Made by a program: the position numbers and the translations under genes
Notes under the pieces: model-generated
What the model was told of the DNA's origin: nothing
Seen by the model: only the letters and a program-made list of their open reading frames with translations
The model's database searches: none
Assembly: GCA_946183415.1 (NCBI GenBank)
Contig: CAMHAM010000028.1
Coordinates: 1-37,409 of the forward strand
DNA from: an uncultured Prevotella sp.
GTDB taxonomy: Bacteria > Bacteroidota > Bacteroidia > Bacteroidales > Bacteroidaceae
DNA: 37,409 nt
Direction: 5' to 3'
Shown here: positions 8,681 to 16,536 of the stretch, piece by piece
Layout of the letters: each line of letters opens with the position of its first letter
Position numbering within the stretch: the first letter of the stretch is position 1

Positions 8681-9079
8681 ATGGAATTAACAGGAAGAAT
8701 TATTGCCGTTATGGCAGCCCAGAGTGGCGTCTCAGCCCGTACAGGTAATGCGTGGATGTCACAAGAGTATGTAATCGAAGTACCCGGACAGTATCCACGT
8801 CGTTGCATGTTCCGTCTCTTCGGAGAGGATCGCATCAAGCAGTTCAACATCCAGCAGGGTGAGGATTTGACCATTCAGTTCGACATTGATGCCCATGAGT
8901 ATAATGGTCGTTGGTTTAATGAGATCCGTGCCTACAATGTGGTTCGTGGCCAGGTGGCTCAGTCCGTTCAACCAACTCCAGCTGCAGCCCCGTTCCCACC
9001 AGCTGGTGCTGCTACGGCTCCGTTCCCTCCTGCACAGGAGCCTGCTGCTGAGAATGCTGCCGACGATCTGCCCTTCTAA
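8681..9079 (+). CDS. DUF3127 protein, SSB-like, with acidic DDLPF tip
   Basis: This 132-residue protein has the DUF3127 core at residues 1-90 (MELTGRIIAVMAAQSG, then EYVIEVPGQYPRR and FNEIRAYNVVRG). A flexible Ala/Pro-rich linker follows, with the phrase APFPP twice, and it ends in AADDLPF. The layout of a small beta-rich domain, a disordered linker and a DD-hydrophobic-PF end is that of single-stranded DNA-binding proteins, whose tip docks replication and repair enzymes. DUF3127 has no established function as far as I know; a role in binding nucleic acid is an inference. The gene is alone, has its own promoter, is divergent from dnaN and is followed by a large hairpin terminator. The family call and the tip are direct observations. 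Confidence 0.88.
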   Translation: MELTGRIIAVMAAQSGVSARTGNAWMSQEYVIEVPGQYPRRCMFRLFGEDRIKQFNIQQGEDLTIQFDIDAHEYNGRWFNEIRAYNVVRGQVAQSVQPTPAAAPFPPAGAATAPFPPAQEPAAENAADDLPF

Positions 9080-9096
9080 ATACGTAGAAAAGACGC

Positions 9097-9170
9097 GACC
9101 CTTCCGACCCTTGTGACCCCTAACCGCCTTTCACAGGATGGCACAAGGGGCAGAAGGGTCACTTCTTTTT
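9097..9170 (+). terminator. Long hairpin terminator after the DUF3127 gene
   Basis: The arms 9097-9115 and 9142-9160 pair over 19 positions with two mismatches around a 26-nt loop. A T-rich run (CTTCTTTTT, 9162-9170) follows. It starts 17 nt after the stop. The stem is longer than a typical terminator and could also be a dispersed intergenic repeat. Confidence 0.6.
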
Positions 9171-9239
9171 GCTATATGACTACTATAGGGAGAGACAGTA
9201 GTGACGGTCCCATATTCAGATGAAGACTTTCCACTTCCA

Positions 9240-9277
9240 GATACAATGGTCGTAGCAAAAATTCCGTCCATTGTATC
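9240..9277 (-). terminator. Possible hairpin terminator downstream of the paralogous-domain protein
   Basis: A perfect 10-bp inverted repeat (9240-9249 with 9268-9277) encloses an 18-nt loop, 23 nt past the stop of the minus-strand gene at 9301. There is no U tract after it on the minus strand, so Rho-independent function is uncertain. Apart from this and the hairpin at 9097-9170, I see no gene in 9080-9300. Confidence 0.4.
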
Positions 9278-9300
9278 TTTAGTCCCAAGGGTTGGAATTA

Positions 9301-9975
9301 TTATTTCTTCACAGCCCTGATGCAACGGCCACTGAAACGGTTGCTGGAGAGATTGCCGTAGTGCACGTTGACATCCGTGAAATTGAACTCTATACACCAC
9401 GCCTTACTGGGACTGGCTGTGTAGAGAGTCGATGTCCAGTAAACACCATTGATAGCACGAAACTGCACACTGTCATAGAAGCGGAAACCTGTGATAGGCA
9501 GGAAGATAGAGTTGCCTGTCTTCTTGCCGGTCACCTTATAGCCGTTCACGCCGTCCTTCGTCATCCATTCCCATACGCATTTATCAGGATCGACCAGTTC
9601 CTCGCACTCATCCACGGTCGGCATGCGCCAGTCACCTCCCCAGGTGGCGTGAGCAGCATCGTCAGAGGGATCCAGCTGCGTCTTCCTGTCGGTAACAGAA
9701 TACTTCACCAAGAATTGGGTATTCTCCTTGCTCCAGACATAGGTGTTCCACGAATAGTATTTCTTAGGCTTGATCTCACCCCAGGCGAAATACGAGCCAA
9801 AGCCGGAGTCCTTATTAGCCCCCACATTCATATTAGCCCACTTCACGCTCAGTCCCAGATCGACAGCCTCCACACCGTTCGACCCACCTTCATCGTTGTT
9901 CGTTGCAGTCACCTTTGCATGGCAAACTGTCCCAACAAGCATCATAGACAATATCATCAGAGAAATCTTCTTCAT
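9301..9975 (-). CDS. Secreted Fibrobacter-type major paralogous domain protein
   Basis: This 224-residue protein has a signal peptide (MKKISLMILSMMLVGTVCHA, cut after residue 20). The mature region has the marks of the Fibrobacter succinogenes major paralogous domain: AVDLGLSVKWANMNVGA, YFAWGE, WGGDWRMPTVDECEEL, NSIFLPITGFR, VYWTSTLY and the closing RFSGRCIRAVKK. This domain is common in large paralogous families of gut Bacteroidales and has a formylglycine-enzyme/C-type-lectin-like look. Its function is not known; surface or secreted binding is a guess. No type IX or lipoprotein sorting signal is seen, so it is likely periplasmic or released. It stands alone with its own promoter at 9996-10027. 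The domain call is strong. Confidence 0.88.
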   Translation of the reverse strand: MKKISLMILSMMLVGTVCHAKVTATNNDEGGSNGVEAVDLGLSVKWANMNVGANKDSGFGSYFAWGEIKPKKYYSWNTYVWSKENTQFLVKYSVTDRKTQLDPSDDAAHATWGGDWRMPTVDECEELVDPDKCVWEWMTKDGVNGYKVTGKKTGNSIFLPITGFRFYDSVQFRAINGVYWTSTLYTASPSKAWCIEFNFTDVNVHYGNLSSNRFSGRCIRAVKK

Positions 9976-9995
9976 AATCTATCCAATTTTTGTGG

Positions 9996-10027
9996 CAAAG
10001 GTAACGCAAAAAATTCACTCCCGCAAA
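9996..10027 (-). promoter_or_regulatory. Promoter of the paralogous-domain protein gene
   Basis: On the minus strand TTTG (10027-10024), 20 nt, and TACCTTTG (10003-9996) match the consensus fully. The -7 box ends 20 nt before the ATG at 9975. Confidence 0.8.
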
Positions 10028-10113
10028 CTTTTTCCCCAAAAAAAGAAATCAACGTTGACAAATTTAAAAAATATAGAATCGGCATTATGATAAATAGGAG
10101 AATTCGGAAGGGA

Positions 10114-10881
10114 TTAACGGATATCCCTATCCTGTAAAACTTTGAATTTCTCACGCTTCTGTCTGAGAGATTCTAAATTCAGCAAAAATGAAGCGGTCGA
10201 AGACACGTTGGCTGGACATGCGGTAAGTGTTTTGCCTATGGGACTGATAATGGCACTCATGCCACGATAATGAGAATAGGCATCATCACCGACGCGATTA
10301 CAACCAATCAGATAAGCCTGGTTCTCGATGGCACGAGCACGAGTAAGAATCTGCCAGGCATTCTGACGACTCTCAGGCCAGTTGGCTATGGCAATAATAG
10401 CATCGTACTGCAGCTTGTCTGCATAACGACTCCAAACAGGGAAACGCAGATCATAACACGTCAGGAGCAGAATCCTGAAGCCCATGTATTCAACGACAGT
10501 ATGCTCCTCGCCTGGCTCATAGAACTGATCTTCACCACCATAACAGAATAAATGGTGTTTATCATAATAGGAAAAGCGCTCCGTCCTACCATCTATAAAA
10601 TAATGCCTGTTTTTGTAAACTCCATTCGCAGTCTTAATAGCAATACTTCCACTGATGGCACACTGATTTCGACGAGCCGTAGACTTCATCCACTGCAACG
10701 AAATGCTGGCTGATTCGTCTTCTGCAATATTCATGGGCTCTGTGGCAAATCCCGTGCTCCACATCTCAGGAAGCACATACAGGTCGCTGTCAGGCTGCTG
10801 TGCCATCAAAGCTTCTGCACGTCGGATATTCTCTTCGGGTTGTCCCCATGCGATGTCTAACTGTAAGATGGTTACTTTCAT
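10114..10881 (-). CDS. Nitrilase-superfamily amidase (omega-amidase type)
   Basis: This is a 255-residue carbon-nitrogen hydrolase. The catalytic triad is visible: Glu in YVLPEMWSTGF, Lys in YYDKHHLFCYGGE and Cys in LLLTCYDLRFPVWSR. The remaining core, IIAIANWPESRQNAWQILTR and ARAIENQAYLIGCNRVGDD, fits the YafV/omega-amidase branch, which hydrolyses alpha-ketoglutaramate or similar omega-amides in the cytoplasm. An upstream in-frame start would add 12 residues, but the ATG at 10881 gives the family N-terminus (MKVTILQLDIAWGQPEEN) and forms an ATGA overlap with the trmN6 stop, so it is preferred. It is therefore translationally coupled to trmN6. The exact substrate is inferred. Confidence 0.9.
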   Translation of the reverse strand: MKVTILQLDIAWGQPEENIRRAEALMAQQPDSDLYVLPEMWSTGFATEPMNIAEDESASISLQWMKSTARRNQCAISGSIAIKTANGVYKNRHYFIDGRTERFSYYDKHHLFCYGGEDQFYEPGEEHTVVEYMGFRILLLTCYDLRFPVWSRYADKLQYDAIIAIANWPESRQNAWQILTRARAIENQAYLIGCNRVGDDAYSHYRGMSAIISPIGKTLTACPANVSSTASFLLNLESLRQKREKFKVLQDRDIR

Positions 10882-11588
10882 TTGATGTAGAATTCTTTCG
10901 TTAATTGTTGGTACCAATCGCTCCTGACATTTGTAGATTCCTCGATAATACCTTCTTTGATATCTAATTCACTGACAGGATGTTTTTGAAATTCAATCAA
11001 CTGGCGCTTTGGTTTTTTCGTTGGTGTCGTCTTGATCAGACAGACACGTGTCATAAAGAAGCCTTCAAGGCAAGCAGCAGCCTCAATCTGGGCACGACTA
11101 TCAGAAGGAACAACCACAGAGAGACGTCCCTCGTCCTTCAGCAGATGGTAAGCCTGATGCATCAGCTGTTCGTAAGTCATGCTAACGGCATGTCGGGCGA
11201 TGGTACGCTGGCTGTCAGGACATGCGAGAGAATCTACAAAAAACGGTGGATTACTCACAATGGCATCAAATCCGATAGTATCAGTAAAATTCAAAATATT
11301 CTGATGGCAGATATGGACTCTTTCGGAAAATGGAGAAAGGCGGACATTCTCGGCTGCCTGAACCACTGCATCTTCATCGATGTCGACACCTGTAATCTCA
11401 GCCTCAGGAAAGCGTTGGGCCATCATCAAGGCAATGAGTCCTGTACCCGTTCCGATATCTAAAATACGGCATTTACCCGATGGTGCAGCTGCCCAAGCTC
11501 CAAGCAACGTACCATCGGTTCCTACCTTCATGGCACACAGTTGTTGGTGTACGACGAATTGACGGAATTGGAAGTAATCGTTCGACAT
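10878..11588 (-). CDS. trmN6: tRNA1(Val) adenine-37 N6-methyltransferase (YfiC family)
   Basis: This 236-residue class I methyltransferase has the SAM-binding motif ILDIGTGTGLIALMMAQR and the N6-adenine catalytic motif AIVSNPPFF. The N-terminal FQFRQFVVHQQLCAMKVGTD is characteristic of the YfiC/TrmN6 family, which methylates A37 of tRNA1(Val) in E. coli. A basic segment (TTPTKKPKRQ) lies near the C-terminus. It is the first gene of a two-gene unit with the amidase, which overlaps it by 4 nt. A -7 box ends only 10 nt before the ATG, so the leader is very short. The target tRNA in this organism is inferred from family. Confidence 0.92.
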   Translation of the reverse strand: MSNDYFQFRQFVVHQQLCAMKVGTDGTLLGAWAAAPSGKCRILDIGTGTGLIALMMAQRFPEAEITGVDIDEDAVVQAAENVRLSPFSERVHICHQNILNFTDTIGFDAIVSNPPFFVDSLACPDSQRTIARHAVSMTYEQLMHQAYHLLKDEGRLSVVVPSDSRAQIEAAACLEGFFMTRVCLIKTTPTKKPKRQLIEFQKHPVSELDIKEGIIEESTNVRSDWYQQLTKEFYIK

Positions 11589-11598
11589 TTCTTGGCAG

Positions 11599-11606
11599 CA
11601 AAGATA
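11599..11606 (-). promoter_or_regulatory. -7 promoter box of trmN6
   Basis: TATCTTTG on the minus strand matches TAnnTTTG. No good TTTG lies 19-21 nt upstream, where the sequence is the heptamer repeat. The box ends 10 nt before the ATG at 11588. Confidence 0.55.
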
Positions 11607-11616
11607 CTAATTTTAT

Positions 11617-11665
11617 ATTAAACATTAAACATTAAACATTAAAAATTGAAAATTAAACATGAAAA
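11617..11665 (+). repeat. Seven-unit heptanucleotide tandem repeat between trmN6 and lon
   Basis: Seven consecutive 7-nt units start at 11617. The commonest is ATTAAAC (units 1, 2, 3 and 6), and the others differ by one or two bases. The block fills the middle of the divergent intergenic region and sits just upstream of the lon -7 box. Confidence 0.85.
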
Positions 11666-11700
11666 AACAAAGATTATACTCTAATCTTATTTATTTTTAG

Positions 11701-11708
11701 TAACTTTG
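11701..11708 (+). promoter_or_regulatory. -7 promoter box of the lon operon
   Basis: TAACTTTG matches TAnnTTTG and ends 27 nt before the lon ATG. A matching -33 TTTG is not seen at 19-21 nt, so lon may use a weak or assisted promoter. No CIRCE-like element was found. Confidence 0.6.
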
Positions 11709-11735
11709 CAGCCAATTTGCAAATAACATTAAAAT

Positions 11736-14195
11736 ATGAGTAAGAACAATAACACATCATTTCAGATGATTGCTGATATAGAAGGGGATTTTAAAGAGCT
11801 GATAGGCAATCAGAGCCCAGATACAGCCCCTATCCTACCCGTCCGCAATATCGTGCTTTTCCCAGGAGTGGTGATGCCCATTCTCATTGGGCGCGACTCC
11901 AGCAAGGCTCTCGTACAGAAGGCCGAAAGGCGTGGTACAGTCATCTGTGTCATCCCTCAAAAAGACCCCGAAGTAGATCATCCACAGCAGGATGACCTGT
12001 ATGAATTTGGCGTATATGCAAAGGTCATGAAACTGTTGACACTGCCCAACGGCAACGTGACAACCATCGTACAAGGACTCGGTCGTATGCACCTGAACCG
12101 CATTGTCAACACATCTCCATATTTGGAGGGCGAGGTTCAGCCTTACGACGATGTTGAGCCAGATAAGCGCGACAGAGAGTTTAAGACGGCGATGGAAGAC
12201 CTTCGTAACATGGTAGGCGAGTATGTCAGCATCACTGATGAAATACCCGACGAGGCCACGTTTGCCATCAAAAATATCTCGAATGAGTACATGGCCCTCA
12301 ACTTCGTATGCTCTAACATGCCCTTCTCACTCAAAGATAAGATGAAGTTGTTGCTGAAGGACACGGTGAAAGACCGTCTCTTCGGGGTGATGAAACTGAT
12401 CAACCGTGAGATCAATCTACAGAACCTGAAGGCTGACATCCGCAATAAGACCCGTGAGGACATCGATGAGCAGCAGCGTAACTACTTCCTGCAACAGCAG
12501 ATCAAGAACATGCAGGCTGAGATGGGGCACGGCGAATCGTCGCCCGAGAAGAACGAGCTGATGAAGAAGGCAGCCAAGAAGAAATGGACTGCCGAGGTGG
12601 ACAAGGCCTTCCGGAAGGAAGCAGACAAGCTGGACAACCTGAATCCACAGAGTCCGGAGTTCAACGTACAGCTGACCTATCTGCAGACGATTGTCGGACT
12701 GCCCTGGGGCGAATATACAGAGGACGACCTGAACCTGAAGCGGGCACAGAAGATACTCGACCACGACCACTATGGCATGGAGAAGGTGAAAGAGCGCATC
12801 CTGGAATATATGGCTGTACTCGCCCTGCGTGGCGACCTGAAGTCACCCATCATCTGCCTCTATGGCCCTCCAGGAGTCGGAAAGACATCACTGGGCAAGT
12901 CGATAGCTTCTGCCATGAAGCGCAAGTACGTCCGCATGTCACTGGGTGGTCTGCACGACGAGGCAGAGATACGTGGCCACCGTCGTACCTATATCGGTGC
13001 AATGCCTGGCCGTATCGTCAAGTCAATCCAGAAGGCTGGTTCGAGCAACCCTGTTTTCATCCTCGACGAGATTGACAAGGTGACGCAGAACACCCACAAC
13101 GGCGACCCTGCATCAGCACTGCTCGAGGTGCTCGATCCGGAGCAGAACAATGCCTTCCACGACAACTATCTCGACCTCGACTACGACCTCTCGAAGGTGC
13201 TCTTTATTGCAACGGCCAATAACCTGAGTACCATCCCAAAGCCCCTACTCGACCGTATGGAAATCATCGAGGTAAGTGGTTATATCACAGAGGAAAAGAT
13301 TGAAATCGCGAAACGTCACCTGATACCTCGCGAACTCGACAGTACAGGTCTGAACGTACCAGAGTTGAAACCCACTTTCAACAAGGCTGCCATCGAGATG
13401 ATTATTGAGCGCTATACGCGAGAAAGTGGTGTCCGTCAGTTGGAGAAGCAGGTAAACAAAGCCCTCCGAAAGATAGCCTTCAAGCGCCAAATTGAGGAGA
13501 GCACAAACTATAAGAAGATTACGCCAGCAGAAATCGAAGATCTGTTGGGTAAGCCCCCATTCTATCGTGACATCTATCAGGGTAATGACTACGCTGGTGT
13601 GGTGACCGGTCTGGCCTGGACGAGTGTGGGTGGAGAGATACTCTTTATCGAGACCTCGCTTTCAAAGGGTAAGGGTTCGAAATTGACCCTGACGGGAAAT
13701 CTTGGCGACGTGATGAAGGAGTCGGCCATTCTCGCCCTCGAGTATGTGAAAGCTCACGCAGAGACGTTGAATATCGACTACCGTATCTTCGAACACTGGA
13801 ACATCCATATCCATGTGCCTGAAGGCGCTACACCCAAGGACGGCCCCTCAGCAGGTATCACCATCGCCACCTCGATTGCCTCTGCCCTCACCCAGCGCAA
13901 GGTACGTAAGAACACGGCAATGACGGGTGAGATCACCCTGCGTGGCAAGGTGCTGCCCGTAGGTGGTATCAAGGAGAAGATCCTCGCGGCCAAGCGTGCA
14001 GGTATCACAGATATCGTGATGTGTCAGGAGAATGAGAAGGACATTCTTGAGATTCCCGACATTTACCTGAAGGGTGTTACCTTCCACTATGTGGAGAACG
14101 TACAGGATGTGTGGAATTTTGCCCTTACCAAGGATATTGTCAAGAACCCGCTTGACTTTACCATCCCTGAAGAGGAAGTGAAAAGTGAGAAGTAA
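11736..14195 (+). CDS. lon: ATP-dependent Lon protease
   Basis: This is an 819-residue LonA protease with the full layout. The N-terminal substrate-recognition domain covers about 40-240, with [21 protein letters not shown] coiled linker includes [16 protein letters not shown]. The AAA+ module has Walker [16 protein letters not shown] (about residue 376) and Walker [10 protein letters not shown]. The C-terminal protease domain has Ser705 in PKDGPSAG and Lys748 in GGIKEK. It degrades damaged and regulatory proteins in the cytoplasm. The C-terminus ends in a short acidic and Lys-rich tail encoded partly by a small 7-nt repeat. It starts a plus-strand run with tgt, lptF, a helicase and ispE, and its stop overlaps tgt by one base (TAATG). 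Confidence 0.98.
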   Translation: MSKNNNTSFQMIADIEGDFKELIGNQSPDTAPILPVRNIVLFPGVVMPILIGRDSSKALVQKAERRGTVICVIPQKDPEVDHPQQDDLYEFGVYAKVMKLLTLPNGNVTTIVQGLGRMHLNRIVNTSPYLEGEVQPYDDVEPDKRDREFKTAMEDLRNMVGEYVSITDEIPDEATFAIKNISNEYMALNFVCSNMPFSLKDKMKLLLKDTVKDRLFGVMKLINREINLQNLKADIRNKTREDIDEQQRNYFLQQQIKNMQAEMGHGESSPEKNELMKKAAKKKWTAEVDKAFRKEADKLDNLNPQSPEFNVQLTYLQTIVGLPWGEYTEDDLNLKRAQKILDHDHYGMEKVKERILEYMAVLALRGDLKSPIICLYGPPGVGKTSLGKSIASAMKRKYVRMSLGGLHDEAEIRGHRRTYIGAMPGRIVKSIQKAGSSNPVFILDEIDKVTQNTHNGDPASALLEVLDPEQNNAFHDNYLDLDYDLSKVLFIATANNLSTIPKPLLDRMEIIEVSGYITEEKIEIAKRHLIPRELDSTGLNVPELKPTFNKAAIEMIIERYTRESGVRQLEKQVNKALRKIAFKRQIEESTNYKKITPAEIEDLLGKPPFYRDIYQGNDYAGVVTGLAWTSVGGEILFIETSLSKGKGSKLTLTGNLGDVMKESAILALEYVKAHAETLNIDYRIFEHWNIHIHVPEGATPKDGPSAGITIATSIASALTQRKVRKNTAMTGEITLRGKVLPVGGIKEKILAAKRAGITDIVMCQENEKDILEIPDIYLKGVTFHYVENVQDVWNFALTKDIVKNPLDFTIPEEEVKSEK

Positions 14196-14197
14196 TG
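14177..14197 (+). repeat. Short heptamer repeat across the lon/tgt junction
   Basis: Three 7-nt units beginning AGTGAAA run through the last codons of lon, its TAA and the tgt ATG. The unit is the same as that at the smpB/metH junction. With three degenerate units the chance explanation is not excluded. Confidence 0.45.
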
Positions 14198-15337
14198 ACG
14201 TTTGAACTGAAACATACCGACTCTGCGAGTGATGCCCGTGCTGGTGTGATTACTACTGATCACGGACAGATACTGACACCCATCTTCATGCCTGTAGGTA
14301 CGGTGGGAAGTGTCAAGGGTGTGCATTTTTCCGAACTGCGCGAACAGATCAAGGCACAGATTATCCTTGGCAACACCTATCATCTCTACCTGCGACCAGG
14401 ACTGAAGATTCTCCGCGAGGCTGGCGGACTCCATCAATTCAATACATGGGACCGTCCTATCTTGACCGATTCGGGTGGTTTTCAGGTATTCTCGCTCACA
14501 GGTATACGCAAACTGACTGAGGAGGGCTGCGAGTTCAGCAGTCATATTGACGGCTCAAAGCACATTTTCACGCCAGAGAACGTGATGGATACAGAGCGCA
14601 TCATCGGAGCTGATATCATGATGGCGCTCGACGAGTGCCCGCCAGGAAAGAGCGACTACCAGTATGCCAAAAAGTCGCTTGGGCTGACTCAGCGCTGGCT
14701 GGAGCGATGTGTGAAACGTTTCAACGAGACGGAGCCCCTCTACGGCTATAAACAGACACTCTTCCCCATCGTGCAGGGATGTACTTACAAAGACCTGCGA
14801 CAGGATGCTGCTAAGCATGTTTGCGACGTGCTGAGTCGTCTAAACGACGGTGGTGGTGCCTCTATTGGCGGACTGGCTGTCGGAGAGCCCACAGAGGTGA
14901 TGTACGATATGATCGAGGTCGTCAATGAGATCCTGCCCAAGGACCGTCCACGTTACCTGATGGGTGTAGGCACCCCGCAGAATATCCTCGAGGCCATCGA
15001 GCGTGGCGTCGACATGTTTGACTGTGTCATGCCCACCCGTAATGGGCGCAATGCTATGCTCTTCACCTATGAGGGAACAATGAACATGCGCAACAAGAAG
15101 TGGGAGGACGACTTCTCGCCCATCGATCCTGATGGCTGCGAAATAGACCGCATACACTCCAAGGCCTATCTCCACCACCTTTTCAAGGCTCAGGAACTGT
15201 TGGCCATGCAGATAGCCAGTATCCATAACCTCGCCTTCTACCTGCGACTTGTCACTGACGCACGCCAGCATATCCTCGCAGGTGACTTCGTAGAGTGGAA
15301 GCGCTCAGTCATAGACCAATTAGGACAACGCCGATGA
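14195..15337 (+). CDS. tgt: tRNA-guanine transglycosylase (queuine/preQ1)
   Basis: This 380-residue Tgt exchanges guanine 34 for preQ1 in tRNAs with GUN anticodons. Substrate-site motifs are present: MPVGTVGSVKG, GNTYHLYLRPG, LTDSGGFQVFSL, and the nucleophile Asp in MFDCVMPTRNGRN. The zinc site is altered. The bacterial CxCxxC pattern reads Asp313-x-Cys315-x-x-Asp318, while the fourth ligand His344 (ASIHN) is kept. I believe this departure is shared by other Bacteroidetes Tgt proteins, so it is probably not damage. The ATG overlaps the lon stop by one base, and the next gene begins at an ATGA overlap. The order lon-tgt-lptF is common in the phylum. Confidence 0.96.
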   Translation: MTFELKHTDSASDARAGVITTDHGQILTPIFMPVGTVGSVKGVHFSELREQIKAQIILGNTYHLYLRPGLKILREAGGLHQFNTWDRPILTDSGGFQVFSLTGIRKLTEEGCEFSSHIDGSKHIFTPENVMDTERIIGADIMMALDECPPGKSDYQYAKKSLGLTQRWLERCVKRFNETEPLYGYKQTLFPIVQGCTYKDLRQDAAKHVCDVLSRLNDGGGASIGGLAVGEPTEVMYDMIEVVNEILPKDRPRYLMGVGTPQNILEAIERGVDMFDCVMPTRNGRNAMLFTYEGTMNMRNKKWEDDFSPIDPDGCEIDRIHSKAYLHHLFKAQELLAMQIASIHNLAFYLRLVTDARQHILAGDFVEWKRSVIDQLGQRR

Positions 15338-16536
15338 AAGAGAAGCTAAAGCAAATAGGGTCCTGTCTGAAGGCCAGGATGCCAAAGTGCAGACTGCTGC
15401 GGAAGTGGCTTTCCAAGATCCGTCTTCCGAAGATAGAAATGTTTGGCATTCTCACACGCCTGGATCGTTATCTGATGACCAAATTCATCGGAACCTATAT
15501 TTTCTCGATCCTGCTGATCATCTCTGTCGCCATCGTCTTCGACTTCAACGAAAACCTGGCGAAATTCTCCACCTATGGTGCACCCTGGAAGGCGATAATC
15601 TTTGACTATTACGCCAACTTCGTGCCCTATTTCGCCAATCTTTTCTCGCCCCTGTTCGTCTTCATCTCCGTTATCTTCTTCACGTCGAAGCTGGCAGGCA
15701 ACTCTGAGATCATTGCCATGTTGGCAGCTGGTGTCAGCTTCAAGCAGTTGCTCAAGCCTTACCTGATTACAGCAGCCCTCATCGCCATGGTCAACTTCTA
15801 CCTCGGCTCATACGTCATTCCACACGGAACGGTTGTGCTACAGGCTTTTGAGGCGAAGTATAAGAATAGCAAGCAAGTGACCGCTGCCTCTAACGTGCAG
15901 CTGATGGTGGGGCCTGGCATCATTGCCTATATCCAGCAGTACGACAACAGCACGAAAACGGGCTATGGTTTCTCGCTCGATAAGTTTGAAAACAAGAAGC
16001 TGGTTAGCCACATGACTGCCTCGACCATCCGCTATGACTCCATCAGTGAAGCCCGTTACCACTGGAAGGCGATGAACTACAAGGTGCGCACGCTGAAAGG
16101 CCTTCGCGAGCAAATCCAGTCGGGTGACGTCATCGACACACTCATCCAGATGGAGCCTATGGACCTCGTCTTCTCAAAGGGCCAGCAAGAGACGCTCACC
16201 TCCTCAGAGCTGCGCCAGTACATCACGAAGCAGACGGAGCGTGGTTCGAGCAATGTCGTGCAGTACGAAGTGGAATACCACAAGCGTATAGCGACCTCGT
16301 TTGCCTCTTTTATCCTGACGATAATTGGTGTCAGCCTCTCCAGTCGTAAGCGTAAGGGCGGAATGGGTCTTTACCTCGGTATCGGTCTGGCCCTGTCCTT
16401 CTCGTATATCCTGCTGCAGACCGTCAGCGCCACGTTTGCCATTAATGCCGACACGCCGCCAATCATCGCTGCATGGATACCTAACATCTTATACATTTTC
16501 ATCGCGTACTATTGTTACCGACAAGCACCCAACTAA
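15334..16536 (+). CDS. LptF/LptG-family lipopolysaccharide export permease
   Basis: This 400-residue YjgP/YjgQ-family inner-membrane permease belongs to the ABC system that lifts lipopolysaccharide towards the outer membrane. There are three N-terminal membrane segments (about residues 50-75, 95-125 and 145-165), a large periplasmic domain, and three C-terminal ones, including FASFILTIIGVSLSSRKRKG and YILLQTVSATFAINADTPPI. An upstream in-frame start would add 13 residues; the ATG at 15334 overlaps the tgt stop (ATGA) and is preferred. A basic extension of about 40 residues (KARMPKCRLLRKWLSKIRLPK) precedes the usual family start near LTRLDRYLMTKF; initiation at residue 30 cannot be ruled out. 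It is coupled by TAATG to the helicase gene. Confidence 0.9.
   Translation: MKEKLKQIGSCLKARMPKCRLLRKWLSKIRLPKIEMFGILTRLDRYLMTKFIGTYIFSILLIISVAIVFDFNENLAKFSTYGAPWKAIIFDYYANFVPYFANLFSPLFVFISVIFFTSKLAGNSEIIAMLAAGVSFKQLLKPYLITAALIAMVNFYLGSYVIPHGTVVLQAFEAKYKNSKQVTAASNVQLMVGPGIIAYIQQYDNSTKTGYGFSLDKFENKKLVSHMTASTIRYDSISEARYHWKAMNYKVRTLKGLREQIQSGDVIDTLIQMEPMDLVFSKGQQETLTSSELRQYITKQTERGSSNVVQYEVEYHKRIATSFASFILTIIGVSLSSRKRKGGMGLYLGIGLALSFSYILLQTVSATFAINADTPPIIAAWIPNILYIFIAYYCYRQAPN

Noticed and set aside
9131..9400. Extra minus-strand gene or frameshifted end of the paralogous-domain protein
   Set aside because: The frame is open for 89 codons but overlaps the terminator hairpin, has no family resemblance and no promoter, and the upstream gene already ends at its normal conserved terminus.
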